A DNA stretch of 64,000 bases from Mycobacterium haemophilum DSM 44634 (GTDB lineage: Bacteria > Actinomycetota > Actinomycetes > Mycobacteriales > Mycobacteriaceae): contig NZ_CP011883.2 of NCBI RefSeq assembly GCF_000340435.2, positions 4,138,687 through 4,202,686 of the forward strand, read 5' to 3'. Under the pieces are notes generated by a model that worked only from the letters and a program-made list of their open reading frames with translations, ran no database searches and was not told where the DNA came from. Below are positions 50,604 through 59,272 of the stretch, one piece after another; positions within the stretch are counted from its first letter, which is position 1, and each line of letters begins with the position of its first letter. A program made the translations under genes and the position numbers.

Positions 50604-50709
50604 CCCGCGCCGGCGACGATGCAGAGCGCAGCGATGAGAAGGAGCGGCGCAGATGAACCCCGCCGGCGACGATGCAGAACGCAGCGATGAGAAGGAGCGG
50701 CGCAGATGA
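50600..50709 (+). repeat. Two tandem 53-bp MIRU units between eccCa1 and eccCb1
   Basis: ATGA occurs at 50600, 50653 and 50706, exactly 53 bases apart. The units between them differ at about four positions and match the mycobacterial interspersed repetitive unit type (core GGCGACGATGCAGA, GATGAGAAGGAGCGG). The first ATGA overlaps the eccCa1 stop and the last is the eccCb1 start. Each unit encodes an 18-codon ORF (MTRAGDDAERSDEKERRR and MNPAGDDAERSDEKERRR) in an overlapping chain. A ribosome site (AAGGAG) lies before each ATG. Confidence 0.92.
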
Positions 50710-52484
50710 CTGCCGAACCGGAAGTACGAGCGCTTCGCGAGGTAGTGCTCGAGCAACTCGGCACCGGTGAATCCCGTGCATACAAGATGTGGCTGCCGCC
50801 GCTGCTCGATCCGGTACCACTGAACGAACTCATCGAGCGCGACAGCAACAGACATCCGCTGCGCTTTGCGTTGGGCATCATGGATGAGCCGCGCCGGCAC
50901 CGCCAGGACATCTGGGGCGTCGATCTTTCCGGGGCGGGTGGCAACATCGGCATCGGGGGCGCGCCACAAACCGGGAAGACGACACTTCTGCAGACCATGG
51001 TGATGTCGGCAGCTGCCACGCACTCACCACGGGACGTCCAGTTCTACTGCATCGATCTCGGTGGTGGCGGGCTGATCTATCTGGAAAACCTGCCGCACGT
51101 CGGCGGGGTAGCGAACCGATCGGAGCCTGACCGGGTCAACCGCGTGATCGCCGAGGCGCAAGCCGTTATGCGGCAACGAGAAATTACCTTCAAAGAAAAC
51201 CGGGTCGGCTCGATGGCGGCGTATCGGCAGCTGCGCACGGACCGCAACCATCCCGTCGCGGCCGACCCGTTCGGCGACGTATTTCTAATCATCGACGGTT
51301 GGTCGGCATTTGCCAGTGAGTTTCCCGACCTCGAAGGGACGGTCCAGGATCTAGCCGCACAAGGGCTTTCGTTCGGAGTCCACACGGTGATCACCACACC
51401 GCGCTGGACAGAACTGAAGTCACGCGTTCGTGACTATCTGGGCACCAAAATCGAGTTCCGACTCGGCGACGTCAACGACACCCAGATCGACCGCATTGCT
51501 CGGGATATCCCCGCCAATCGTCCGGGCCGGGCAATATCGGTCGAGAAGCATCACCTGATGATGGGGGTGCCGAGGTTCGACGGCGTACACAGCGCCGACG
51601 ACCTGGTGGACGCGATGACAGCCGGGGTGACGCAGATCGCGGCTCAAACCACTGAACAGGCACCCAAGGTACGGGTTCTACCATCGCGCGTCTACCTGCA
51701 CGAAATCGACCCGAACCCGCCCGGACCGGATTCCGACTACCGCACTCGCTGGACGATTCCGGTCGGAGTACGCGAAACCGACCTGTCGGTGGCCTACGCT
51801 CACATGAGTTCAAATCCGCACTTATTGATCTTCGGTAATTCTAAATCGGGCAAGACTCGCACAGCGCATGCGATCGCGCGTGCCATCTGTGCCCGCAACA
51901 GTCCGCAACAAGTGCGGTTCATGCTCGCCGACTACCGGTCGGGTCTGTTGGACGCGGTGCCGGACAGCCACCTGCTCGACGCCGGCGCGATCAACCGCAA
52001 CAGCGCGAGCTTGGACGAGGCCATCCAAGCCCTGACGGCCAACCTGAAAAAGCGGTTGCCACCGGCCGACCTGACCACCGCGCAGTTACGGTCGCGGTCG
52101 TGGTGGAGCGGATTTGATGTCGTGCTGCTGGTCGACGATTGGCACATGATCGTCGGCGCCGCCGGCGGTGCGCCGCCCATGGGCCCACTCGCCCCGTTAT
52201 TGCCAGCGGCCCCGGATATCGGGTTGCACATCATTGTCACCTGTCTGATGAGCCAGGCATATAAGGCGACTATGGACAAGTTCGTCGGCAGTGCCTTCGG
52301 GGCGGGAGCTCCGACCATCTTCCTTTCCGGCGATAAGCAGGAATTCCCCTCCTCCGAGATCAAGGTCAAGCGGCGGCCTCCTGGCCAGGCATTTATGGTC
52401 TCGCCGGAGGCCAAAGAGGTCATCCAGGCGGTCTACGTCGATCCTCCAGAAGAAGTGTTCGCAGCACCCCCAGCAGGCGGTTAG
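50706..52484 (+). CDS. eccCb1: ESX-1 FtsK/SpoIIIE ATPase, cytosolic half EccCb1
   Basis: The 592-residue protein has two ATPase domains: Walker A GIGGAPQTGKTTLLQTM near residue 85 and GNSKSGKTRTAHAI near residue 377; Walker B sites are DVFLIIDGWSAF and DVVLLVDDWHMI. The last domain binds the C terminus of EsxB, which here is LSSKMNF. Walker A variants in both differ from GxxGxGKS/T only in single residues, as in M. tuberculosis. It is followed by the broken PE35 gene. Confidence 0.95.
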   Translation: MTAEPEVRALREVVLEQLGTGESRAYKMWLPPLLDPVPLNELIERDSNRHPLRFALGIMDEPRRHRQDIWGVDLSGAGGNIGIGGAPQTGKTTLLQTMVMSAAATHSPRDVQFYCIDLGGGGLIYLENLPHVGGVANRSEPDRVNRVIAEAQAVMRQREITFKENRVGSMAAYRQLRTDRNHPVAADPFGDVFLIIDGWSAFASEFPDLEGTVQDLAAQGLSFGVHTVITTPRWTELKSRVRDYLGTKIEFRLGDVNDTQIDRIARDIPANRPGRAISVEKHHLMMGVPRFDGVHSADDLVDAMTAGVTQIAAQTTEQAPKVRVLPSRVYLHEIDPNPPGPDSDYRTRWTIPVGVRETDLSVAYAHMSSNPHLLIFGNSKSGKTRTAHAIARAICARNSPQQVRFMLADYRSGLLDAVPDSHLLDAGAINRNSASLDEAIQALTANLKKRLPPADLTTAQLRSRSWWSGFDVVLLVDDWHMIVGAAGGAPPMGPLAPLLPAAPDIGLHIIVTCLMSQAYKATMDKFVGSAFGAGAPTIFLSGDKQEFPSSEIKVKRRPPGQAFMVSPEAKEVIQAVYVDPPEEVFAAPPAGG

Positions 52485-52632
52485 GATAATTTCAGTCCCA
52501 GCGGAGCCTGGACCGCAGCTCAACGACCGAGCCATGGCCAGGGCAAACTGTTGGGCCGCTTTGGGCGACGCGCTCCACGTCGCTCATGCGTATTCGCGAG
52601 TCGACAACGGCGCCGCCCGCGTTTTGGCGTAG
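52485..52632 (+). pseudogene. PE35 remnant
   Basis: Bases up to 52632 code, in a frame that passes through eccCb1 and has no start of its own, for PAEPGPQLND...ALGDALHVAHAYSRVDNGAARVLA and stop. This resembles the C-terminal half of PE35 (GEAVQDVARTYSQVDDGAAGVFA in M. tuberculosis), including the YxxxD export motif. The N-terminal PE helix and the start codon are gone. The site, between eccCb1 and PPE68, is that of PE35. As recalled, M. leprae also lacks an intact copy. Confidence 0.8.
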
Positions 52633-52674
52633 CAGTCTGACCCGAGAAGACGTCGCAGACAGAGGGAGTTGAAA

Positions 52675-53820
52675 ATGACTTCGCCGATGCTGTGGTACGC
52701 ACTACCACCTGAGATCAACGTTGCGCGGCTGATGGCCGGGGCTGGGCCAGCCCCGATGCTCGCCGCGGCCGCGTCGTGGCAGGCCCTGTCGGCGGCGATG
52801 GACGCTGAGTCGGTCGAGTTATTGGCGCGCCTGACCTCCCTCGGCGAGGTGTGGACCGGGGGAAGCAGTGAGCATGCGATTGATGCTGCCAAGCCCATGG
52901 TGGCGTGGCTGCAAACCGCGTCAGAGCAGGCCAAGATGCGTGCAACACAGGCAACGGCGCAGGCCGCGGCGTATACGCAGGCGATGACAAGCATGCCGAC
53001 GCTGATCGAGATCGCGGCGAACCACATCACCGAGGCGGTCCTTGTCGCCACCAACTTCTTCGGCATCAATATGGTGCCGATCGCCTTCACGGAAGCGGAC
53101 TATTTCATCCGCATGTGGACCCAGGCCGCCGTGGCGATGGACGCCTACCAGGCGGCAACCCTGCTGAACACGGCTTTCCAAAAGTTGGAGCCAATGGCCG
53201 CGATCCTTAATCCCTCAGGCAGTCAATCCCTGTCATCAGCCATGACGTCCGGGATGAACCAGTTCGCCCAGATGACATCCGGCTTTTCCTCCGCCCTGCC
53301 TTCGACTGAGGCGGTGCAGCAAACCGTTGGGCAGGTCGCGGAGCTGGCCGGCCCGATGCAGCAGCTGACGCAGCCGGTGCAGCAGGTGACGTCGCTGTTT
53401 AGCTCGATGGGCAGCACCGGCGGTAGCACGAGCGGCCACCTAGGCGACACGGAAGGCGCCCAGATCGGCCTGCTTGGTGCCAGTCCGCTGTCTAACCACC
53501 CGTTGGCCGGTGGAACGGGCCCCACCACCGGGGCGGGATTGCTGCGCGCCGAAGCGCTGCCCGGCGCGGGGGGGTCCTTGGCACGCACACCGCTGCTGGC
53601 CGAGTTGATCGATAAGCCGGTTGCGCCGGCCGCCGCTTCCGGCGCCGGTGCCGGTACGTCGGCAGCCGGTGGTGCTGCCCCCGTGGGCGCGGGCTCGCTG
53701 GGTCACGGCGCCCAAGCCGGCGGGACGACCCGGGCGGCTCTGGTAGCGCCGGCACGGCAGTCCGAGGTACTCGACGAAAACGACTTAGAGGACTGGGACG
53801 ACGACCAGGACGACTGGTGA
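52675..53820 (+). CDS. ppe68: ESX-1 PPE protein PPE68
   Basis: The 381-residue protein has the PPE domain (LWYALPPEINVARLMAGAGPAP, WTGGSSEHAI, LIEIAANHITEAVLVATNFFGIN), with the WxG-like turn and the EspG-binding tip. A Gly/Ala-rich C-terminal part ends in the acidic sequence EVLDENDLEDWDDDQDDW. In M. tuberculosis, PPE68 pairs with PE35 and interacts with EsxA/EsxB. Here the usual partner is broken, so it may pair with another PE, or be unpaired. AGAGGGAG precedes the ATG at 52675. Confidence 0.94.
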   Translation: MTSPMLWYALPPEINVARLMAGAGPAPMLAAAASWQALSAAMDAESVELLARLTSLGEVWTGGSSEHAIDAAKPMVAWLQTASEQAKMRATQATAQAAAYTQAMTSMPTLIEIAANHITEAVLVATNFFGINMVPIAFTEADYFIRMWTQAAVAMDAYQAATLLNTAFQKLEPMAAILNPSGSQSLSSAMTSGMNQFAQMTSGFSSALPSTEAVQQTVGQVAELAGPMQQLTQPVQQVTSLFSSMGSTGGSTSGHLGDTEGAQIGLLGASPLSNHPLAGGTGPTTGAGLLRAEALPGAGGSLARTPLLAELIDKPVAPAAASGAGAGTSAAGGAAPVGAGSLGHGAQAGGTTRAALVAPARQSEVLDENDLEDWDDDQDDW

Positions 53821-53908
53821 ACGCCCACAACCACAGGCTTCCCGGCACCCGGGCCGGAAAGACTTGCCAGTATCTGGCGAGGAACAGCAAGAAAGAGAGT
53901 AGACCACC

Positions 53909-54211
53909 ATGGCAGAGATGAGGACCGAGGCCGCAATCCTCAACCAGCAGGCCGCGAAGTTCGACAGCATTGCGTCGGGGCTCGGCCAAGAGCGGACCGC
54001 CGTTGACAACGTCGGAAATGGCTTCAAGGGCAGCTGGCAGGGCCAGGCCGCCACGGCAGCCGCTGGTGCGCTGCAGCGCTTCGACGAGGCCATCAACGCC
54101 CAGATCAACGAGCTGCACGGCATCGTCGAGAACCTGAACCGGTCCGGCGCCAACTACACCAAGTCCGACGAGGAAGCACAGCAGTCGTTGTCCTCGAAGA
54201 TGAACTTCTGA
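53909..54211 (+). CDS. esxB: Secreted antigen EsxB (CFP-10)
   Basis: The 100-residue WXG100 protein forms a helical hairpin heterodimer with EsxA and is exported by ESX-1. The turn motif is GSWQGQA, and YxxxD/E is in YTKSDEEAQ. The C-terminal LSSKMNF, recognised by EccCb1, matches the remembered M. leprae form and differs from the LSSQMGF of M. tuberculosis. It starts 88 bases after PPE68, with GCAAGAAAGAG-type ribosome site. Confidence 0.97.
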   Translation: MAEMRTEAAILNQQAAKFDSIASGLGQERTAVDNVGNGFKGSWQGQAATAAAGALQRFDEAINAQINELHGIVENLNRSGANYTKSDEEAQQSLSSKMNF

Positions 54212-54242
54212 TCCAAACAACCACTAAGAACGGAGCAAAACA

Positions 54243-54530
54243 ATGACACAAGCATGGAACTTCCCGGCCATGCAGGCCGCCGTCGCCGACCTGCAGGGTA
54301 GCTACACCAGAATCAAGGGGCTGAACGACGAATGCCAGGAGGCGCTCCACACGCTACAGAGCTCGTGGCAGGGTTCCGGTAACGAGTCCTACGCGGCTGT
54401 CCAGCAGCGTTTCAACCAGAACACCGAGAACATGAACAATGCACTCAACGATCTGTCGCAGGCAATCGGTCACTCGGCTGAGGCGATGCAACAGACCGAG
54501 ACGGGCGTTGCGGGTATGTTCGGCGGGTAG
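54243..54530 (+). CDS. esxA: Secreted antigen EsxA (ESAT-6)
   Basis: The 95-residue WXG100 protein is the main ESX-1 effector. The turn is SSWQGSGNESY. The sequence (TQAWNFPAMQAAVADLQGSY at the start, MQQTETGVAGMFGG at the end) differs strongly from M. tuberculosis, roughly half identical by eye, and is closer to M. leprae, with its QAWHFP start and MQQTEAGV. The YxxxD/E signal of the pair is on EsxB. The stop lies 31 bases from esxB's stop-to-start gap, in one transcript. Confidence 0.97.
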   Translation: MTQAWNFPAMQAAVADLQGSYTRIKGLNDECQEALHTLQSSWQGSGNESYAAVQQRFNQNTENMNNALNDLSQAIGHSAEAMQQTETGVAGMFGG

Positions 54531-54620
54531 AATGGCCAGGCACGAGATCGGGGCGGGTTCTACCTCAGGGGATCTCGCCCCTTTCTCGTGTGTACTGGAC
54601 CACGCACCTGAAAGGTTCTT

Positions 54621-56513
54621 ATGGCGGCCGATTACGACAAGCTCTTTCGGCCCGCCGAGGGTGCCGACGTTCCACCAGATGAGGCAGCGGAGCAGTCATT
54701 CGATGACGCTCCATCGTATCCGCCGCCCACCACACCAACCAGCTCTCCGACGCCCAATGGTGAGGCTGCGCCCCCAATGCCGGATTGGTCAGCGCAGCTC
54801 GAGCCGGAACCCCCGGCTGCTGCGCCGTCTGCCGCCCCACTAGAACCCCCCTTGGCTCCACCCAAACCACCTGTGCCCCCGATGCCCATCGGCGGCTCGC
54901 CGCAATCCCCGCCCGGCGCGCCCGAACCTCCGCGGGCCCCGATGCCAGTTAGCGGGCCGCCACCCACGCCAGCGGCACCGCCGATGCCGATCAGCGAGCC
55001 TGAGCAATACCCACCCGCGGCATCCGGACATCAGGTACCTGAAACCGAGCCCCCATCAGCCCCGATGCCGATCAGCGGGCCCGGCCCGGCCAAACCTGCA
55101 CCGCCAATGCCGCCGATGCCCATCGGCGGATTCCAGCGAACGCCGGTCACCTCTCCTGAACCTTCGTTTGCTGAACCCGTAGCACCGCCGGCCGCGCCCA
55201 GACCACCAATCCCCCCAGCCGCCGTCGGCGGCCCTCGACCTGCCCCGCCCAAACCACCCCCGCCCAAACCACCTTTGCCCCCGATGCCCGTGAGCAGGCC
55301 GCAGCAAACCCCGCAGGCTCCGCCCGAAGCGCGGCGTCCAGCTGCGGGCCAACATTCACGACGCGCTCGCCGGGGCCACCGCTATCGCGACGAAACCCAA
55401 CCGGCCAACTTGACATCTGCAACCGATCCGACGATCCCGCCGCGCCCGCGGACAGCGGAACCGCGCCGGGCGAACCTGGCCGCGCCGGAGACCCGGCCCA
55501 GGCCGGCTCCGACGCAACCTCCTGCCAGACCCGATGGCATGGCCGGTCGCCGTGCCGCGCCGCCCGATTCAACTGCGACATCCACAATCGGCGTGCGGCC
55601 GGGACGGAACACCAGGGCCAGGAAGCCGCGCAAAATGGTGGCTAAACGAGGCTGGCGGCGTTGGGTCCACACCGTGACCCGGATAAACCTGGGCCTGTCG
55701 CCAGACGAGCGATACGAGCTGGATTTGCGCGCGCGGGTACGTCGGGCTCCCCGCGGTTCGTATCAGATCGGGATCTTGGGCCTCAAAGGCGGAGCCGGTA
55801 AGACGACCGTAACGGTCACCTTGGGCTCGATGTTGGCTCGGGTGCGTAATGACCGGATCCTGGTGGTTGACGCGGATACCGGCTGCGGAAACCTCGCCGA
55901 CCGGGCGGGCCGTTCCTCGGATGCAACCATCGCCGATCTACTGGCAGACAAAGAGCTGACGCATTACAACGATATCCGCACACACACCAGCGTGAACGCG
56001 GTCAATCTTGAAGTCCTCCCCGCAGCGGAATACAGCACCGCCCAACACGCGCTGAACGGAGAGGACTGGAATTTCGCTGCCGCGGCAGTATCGAAGTTCT
56101 ACAACGTTGTGTTGGCCGACTGCGGGGTCGGTTTGTTCGACCCGGTCACCCGCGGTGTGCTCTCGACAGCGTCCGGGGTGGTGATCGTCGCCAGCGCGTC
56201 GATTGACGCCGCGCGGCAAGCTGCGGTCGCTTTGGACTGGTTACGTCATAACGGCTACCAAGACCTACTGCATCGCGCTTGTGTGGTGATCAACCACGTC
56301 ATGCCGGAAGAGCCCAACATCGCGGGCAAAGATTTAGTGCAACAATTCGAACAACAAGTTCAACCCGGCCGGGTTGTGGTACTGCCCTGGGACAAGCACA
56401 TCGCGGCCGGAACCGAAATTCGGCTCGACCAGCTCGACCCCCTTTACCGGCGTCGGGTTCTCGAGCTGGCCGCAGCACTATCCGACGATTTTGAGAGGGC
56501 TGGACGCCATTGA
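54621..56513 (+). CDS. espI: ESX-1 secretion-associated MinD-like ATPase EspI
   Basis: The 630-residue protein has a long Pro-rich part (residues about 30-300) with repeated PMPI(G/S)G units, an Arg-rich linker, and a C-terminal MinD/ParA-type ATPase with Walker A LGLKGGAGKTTVTVTLG near residue 388 and VVDADTGCGNLADRA. In M. tuberculosis EspI lowers ESX-1 secretion when ATP is low. The Pro-rich region is likely to vary in length. It overlaps eccD1 by four bases (TTGA). Confidence 0.93.
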   Translation: MAADYDKLFRPAEGADVPPDEAAEQSFDDAPSYPPPTTPTSSPTPNGEAAPPMPDWSAQLEPEPPAAAPSAAPLEPPLAPPKPPVPPMPIGGSPQSPPGAPEPPRAPMPVSGPPPTPAAPPMPISEPEQYPPAASGHQVPETEPPSAPMPISGPGPAKPAPPMPPMPIGGFQRTPVTSPEPSFAEPVAPPAAPRPPIPPAAVGGPRPAPPKPPPPKPPLPPMPVSRPQQTPQAPPEARRPAAGQHSRRARRGHRYRDETQPANLTSATDPTIPPRPRTAEPRRANLAAPETRPRPAPTQPPARPDGMAGRRAAPPDSTATSTIGVRPGRNTRARKPRKMVAKRGWRRWVHTVTRINLGLSPDERYELDLRARVRRAPRGSYQIGILGLKGGAGKTTVTVTLGSMLARVRNDRILVVDADTGCGNLADRAGRSSDATIADLLADKELTHYNDIRTHTSVNAVNLEVLPAAEYSTAQHALNGEDWNFAAAAVSKFYNVVLADCGVGLFDPVTRGVLSTASGVVIVASASIDAARQAAVALDWLRHNGYQDLLHRACVVINHVMPEEPNIAGKDLVQQFEQQVQPGRVVVLPWDKHIAAGTEIRLDQLDPLYRRRVLELAAALSDDFERAGRH

Positions 56514-58048
56514 GTGCGCCTGCTGTAACTGCGAGCCCGACCACTGCCGGGGTCACTCCGGCGCGACCGTCCGCCACCCGAGTGACGATTCTTACTGGCA
56601 AACGGATGACCGACTTGGTGCTGCCCTCGGCGGTGCCGATCGAGGCCTACATCGATGACACCGTCGCGGTGCTATCCGATTTACTTGAAGACGCACCGGC
56701 GGATGTCCTGGCGGGCTTCGACTTTTCCGCCCAGGGCGTGTGGACGTTTGCCCGGCCCGGTTCGCCGCCACTGAAGCTGGACCAGTCGCTCGACGATGCT
56801 GGGGTTGTCGACGGGTCGCTGTTGACCCTGGTGTCGGTGAGTCGCACCGAACGGTATCGGCCGCTGGTCGAAGACGTCATCGACGCGATCGCGGTGCTCA
56901 ACGAATCGCCAGAGTTCAACCGCAAGGCGGTGGACCGTTTCATCGGGGTGGCAATCCCCGTTTTGAGCATTCCGATCACTGCCGTCGCGGTGTGGGCATG
57001 GTGGGTAACCGGGCGCAGCCCGTTCTGGTCGCTGGTGATCGGCATCCTGGGCATCGTCGCGCTGACGGGCAGCATCGTCGCAAGCAAGGTTTACAAAAAT
57101 CTGGATCTTTCCGAGAGCCTGCTGCTGACGTCGTACCCGCTGATCGCCAGCGCCGCGGCGTTGGCCACCCCGCTACCAAGTGGGGTCAACTCGTTGGGGC
57201 CACCGCAGCTTGCCGCCGCAGCGGCAGCTGTTCTGTTTTTGACCCTGCTGACCCGGGGTGGCGCTCGGCGGCATTCTGACTACGCCTCGTTTGTCGTGAT
57301 CACCACGATCGCGATCGTCGGGGCCGCCGTTGCGTGCGGCTTTGGCTACCAGCGCTGGGTGCCGGCCGGCGCGATTGCCTTCGGGCTGTTCATCGTGACG
57401 AATGCGGCCAAGCTGACCGTCGCCGTCGCCCGGATCGCCCTGCCGCCGATACCCGTTCCCGGCGAGACCGTCGACAACGAAGAATTGCTTGATCCCGTCG
57501 TCACTCCGCATGAGGCTACTAACGAGGAGACGCCGACCTGGCAGGCCATCATCGCGTCGGTGCCGGACTCCGCGGCACGGCTCACCGAGCGCAGCACCCT
57601 GGCCAAGCTGCTGCTGATCGGTTACGTCATATCCGGCACTCTAATTTTGTGTGCCGGTGCTATCGCGGTGGTCGTGCGCGGACACTTCTTCGCGCACAGC
57701 TTGGTGGTGGCGTCTCTGCTGACGGTGGTGTGTGCGTTTCGGTCGCGGCTCTACGCGGAGCGGTGGTGCGCGTGGGCGTTGCTGGCAGCCGCCGTCGTCA
57801 TTCCGACGGGGTTGACCATCAGGCTGTGCGTCTGGTACCCGCAGATTGCCTGGCTGTTGCTGACCAGCTACCTGGCGGCAGCCGTTATTGCGCTGGTGGT
57901 ATTTGGGGCGACGGTCAGGGTTCGTCGTGTTTCACCGGTGACGAAGCGGATTATGGAATTGATCGACGGCGCGGTGGTCGCATCCATCATTCCGTTGCTG
58001 CTGTGGATCGCCGGCGTTTACGACATGGTCCGCAACCTGCGCTTTTAG
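56510..58048 (+). CDS. eccD1: ESX-1 membrane channel component EccD1
   Basis: The 512-residue protein has an N-terminal ubiquitin-like cytosolic domain (residues about 20-110; VTILTGKRMTDLVLPSAVPIEAYIDDTVAVL) and eleven hydrophobic segments (for example AAAAAVLFLTLLT, IAIVGAAVACGFG). EccD subunits form the pore-side dimer of the ESX inner membrane complex. The TTG start overlaps the espI stop. Length is one residue from that of M. tuberculosis. Confidence 0.95.
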   Translation: MSAPAVTASPTTAGVTPARPSATRVTILTGKRMTDLVLPSAVPIEAYIDDTVAVLSDLLEDAPADVLAGFDFSAQGVWTFARPGSPPLKLDQSLDDAGVVDGSLLTLVSVSRTERYRPLVEDVIDAIAVLNESPEFNRKAVDRFIGVAIPVLSIPITAVAVWAWWVTGRSPFWSLVIGILGIVALTGSIVASKVYKNLDLSESLLLTSYPLIASAAALATPLPSGVNSLGPPQLAAAAAAVLFLTLLTRGGARRHSDYASFVVITTIAIVGAAVACGFGYQRWVPAGAIAFGLFIVTNAAKLTVAVARIALPPIPVPGETVDNEELLDPVVTPHEATNEETPTWQAIIASVPDSAARLTERSTLAKLLLIGYVISGTLILCAGAIAVVVRGHFFAHSLVVASLLTVVCAFRSRLYAERWCAWALLAAAVVIPTGLTIRLCVWYPQIAWLLLTSYLAAAVIALVVFGATVRVRRVSPVTKRIMELIDGAVVASIIPLLLWIAGVYDMVRNLRF

Positions 58049-58148
58049 CGCCACCCGTAGTGGTGCGGGCCGGCTAGATTGCCGCAGTTCAGGGGTGCCA
58101 CGTCCGGTAAAATTTCCTCAATGGGAAGCCTAGAGAAAGGGCCCGGCG

Positions 58149-59099
58149 ATGTCTGAACCATTGGCTGTCGATCCTGCCGGCCTGACTGCAGCAGGGGCCA
58201 AGCTCCGCAACCTTGTTTTCCCGGTGCCTCCGTCGCCGATCACAGCGACCGGAACCGATTCGCTGTCGTCGGCGATCAACACCACTATGCCCGGGATTGA
58301 ATCACTGACGGTCGACGGCTTACCTGCGGTTAAAGCGGCCCTCACCAGGACAGCGTCCAACATATCCACCGCGGCGGACGTATATACGAAAGCGGATCAG
58401 GCGCTGGGCGACGGTTTGACGCAATTCCTCTTCGGCTCGGCTGGCGACGCGTTTGGAGCCAGTGCGGCAGCAGACCCGACGGATCAGTTCGGCGGAGGGA
58501 TGGGAGCGATGGCTTCGTCGCTGCTATCAAAATTCTCGCCGGAGCTCGGTCAGATGGCCGACCAGGTTATGGGCGGTCAGCTTCAACAGAACTTATCCGA
58601 CCTGGCGCCACGACTCGCTGCCACCGTGCCGCAACTAGCCGAGATGGCCCCGCAGGCCGGTCAAATGGCGCAACAAATGTCGCCAATGATGATGCAAACC
58701 GTCACTCAAGTCGCGCAGCAAGCGGGCTCTCAGAGCGCCGCCCAGGGCAGCGCAGCGCCGGCGCAAATGGTCAGCGAAACAAGAAAAGACGGCGAGGACA
58801 AGGACTCGCAGCAGCAATCCGGCTTTGACTCCCCGCTCGGCGTCGAAGACGCCACACTCGTCCACAGCGTAGGGACCGCTTCGCCCCAAGTCGGCGCCGG
58901 TGCAACCGGTGGCACCCCGGCGAGCGCCCCGCTGGGCGGGTCACCGAGTGCGCCGCAGGGCGCCGGGGGAGGCACGCCGGGCAGCACCGTGCCAAAGCGT
59001 CTGGTCAGCCAGGCAACGCCGGAAGAAGCTGGGAACCAGCGGGCCGAGACCGGCGCAGCCGCCGGCCCCAACACTCGCTCCGACGCCCCCATAGTTTGA
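58149..59099 (+). CDS. espJ: ESX-1 secretion-associated protein EspJ
   Basis: The 316-residue protein starts SEPLAVDPAGLTAAGAKLRNLVFPVPPSPI and has a helical N-terminal domain (VKAALTRTASNISTAADVY), a QM-rich helix (MAPQAGQMAQQMSPMMMQT), and a Gly/Pro/Ala-rich tail. This fits EspJ (Rv3878), a substrate with a PE-like start. The tail is longer than in M. tuberculosis. Its stop lies in the first copy of a 19-bp tandem repeat. Confidence 0.9.
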   Translation: MSEPLAVDPAGLTAAGAKLRNLVFPVPPSPITATGTDSLSSAINTTMPGIESLTVDGLPAVKAALTRTASNISTAADVYTKADQALGDGLTQFLFGSAGDAFGASAAADPTDQFGGGMGAMASSLLSKFSPELGQMADQVMGGQLQQNLSDLAPRLAATVPQLAEMAPQAGQMAQQMSPMMMQTVTQVAQQAGSQSAAQGSAAPAQMVSETRKDGEDKDSQQQSGFDSPLGVEDATLVHSVGTASPQVGAGATGGTPASAPLGGSPSAPQGAGGGTPGSTVPKRLVSQATPEEAGNQRAETGAAAGPNTRSDAPIV

Positions 59100-59128
59100 T
59101 CTTCAAGCGATAGTTTGATCTTCGAGCG
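59091..59128. repeat. 19-bp tandem duplication at the espJ stop
   Basis: Copies at 59091-59109 and 59110-59128 differ at one base (ATAGTTTGATCTTCAAGCG and ...CGAGCG). The first holds the espJ stop codon TGA. Confidence 0.85.
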
Positions 59129-59272
59129 GACTCCGCGCTGCTCCTAGCCGCCCAAGCACGCATGCGCGCCGCCCGCAACGCGATAGCGGGTAACCAATAT
59201 GCCTCTGCCACCACGATTCTCACGACGGCCGAGGCAACCGGATTCATCGTCGCGGCTGTTGCCCGCCCTGGC

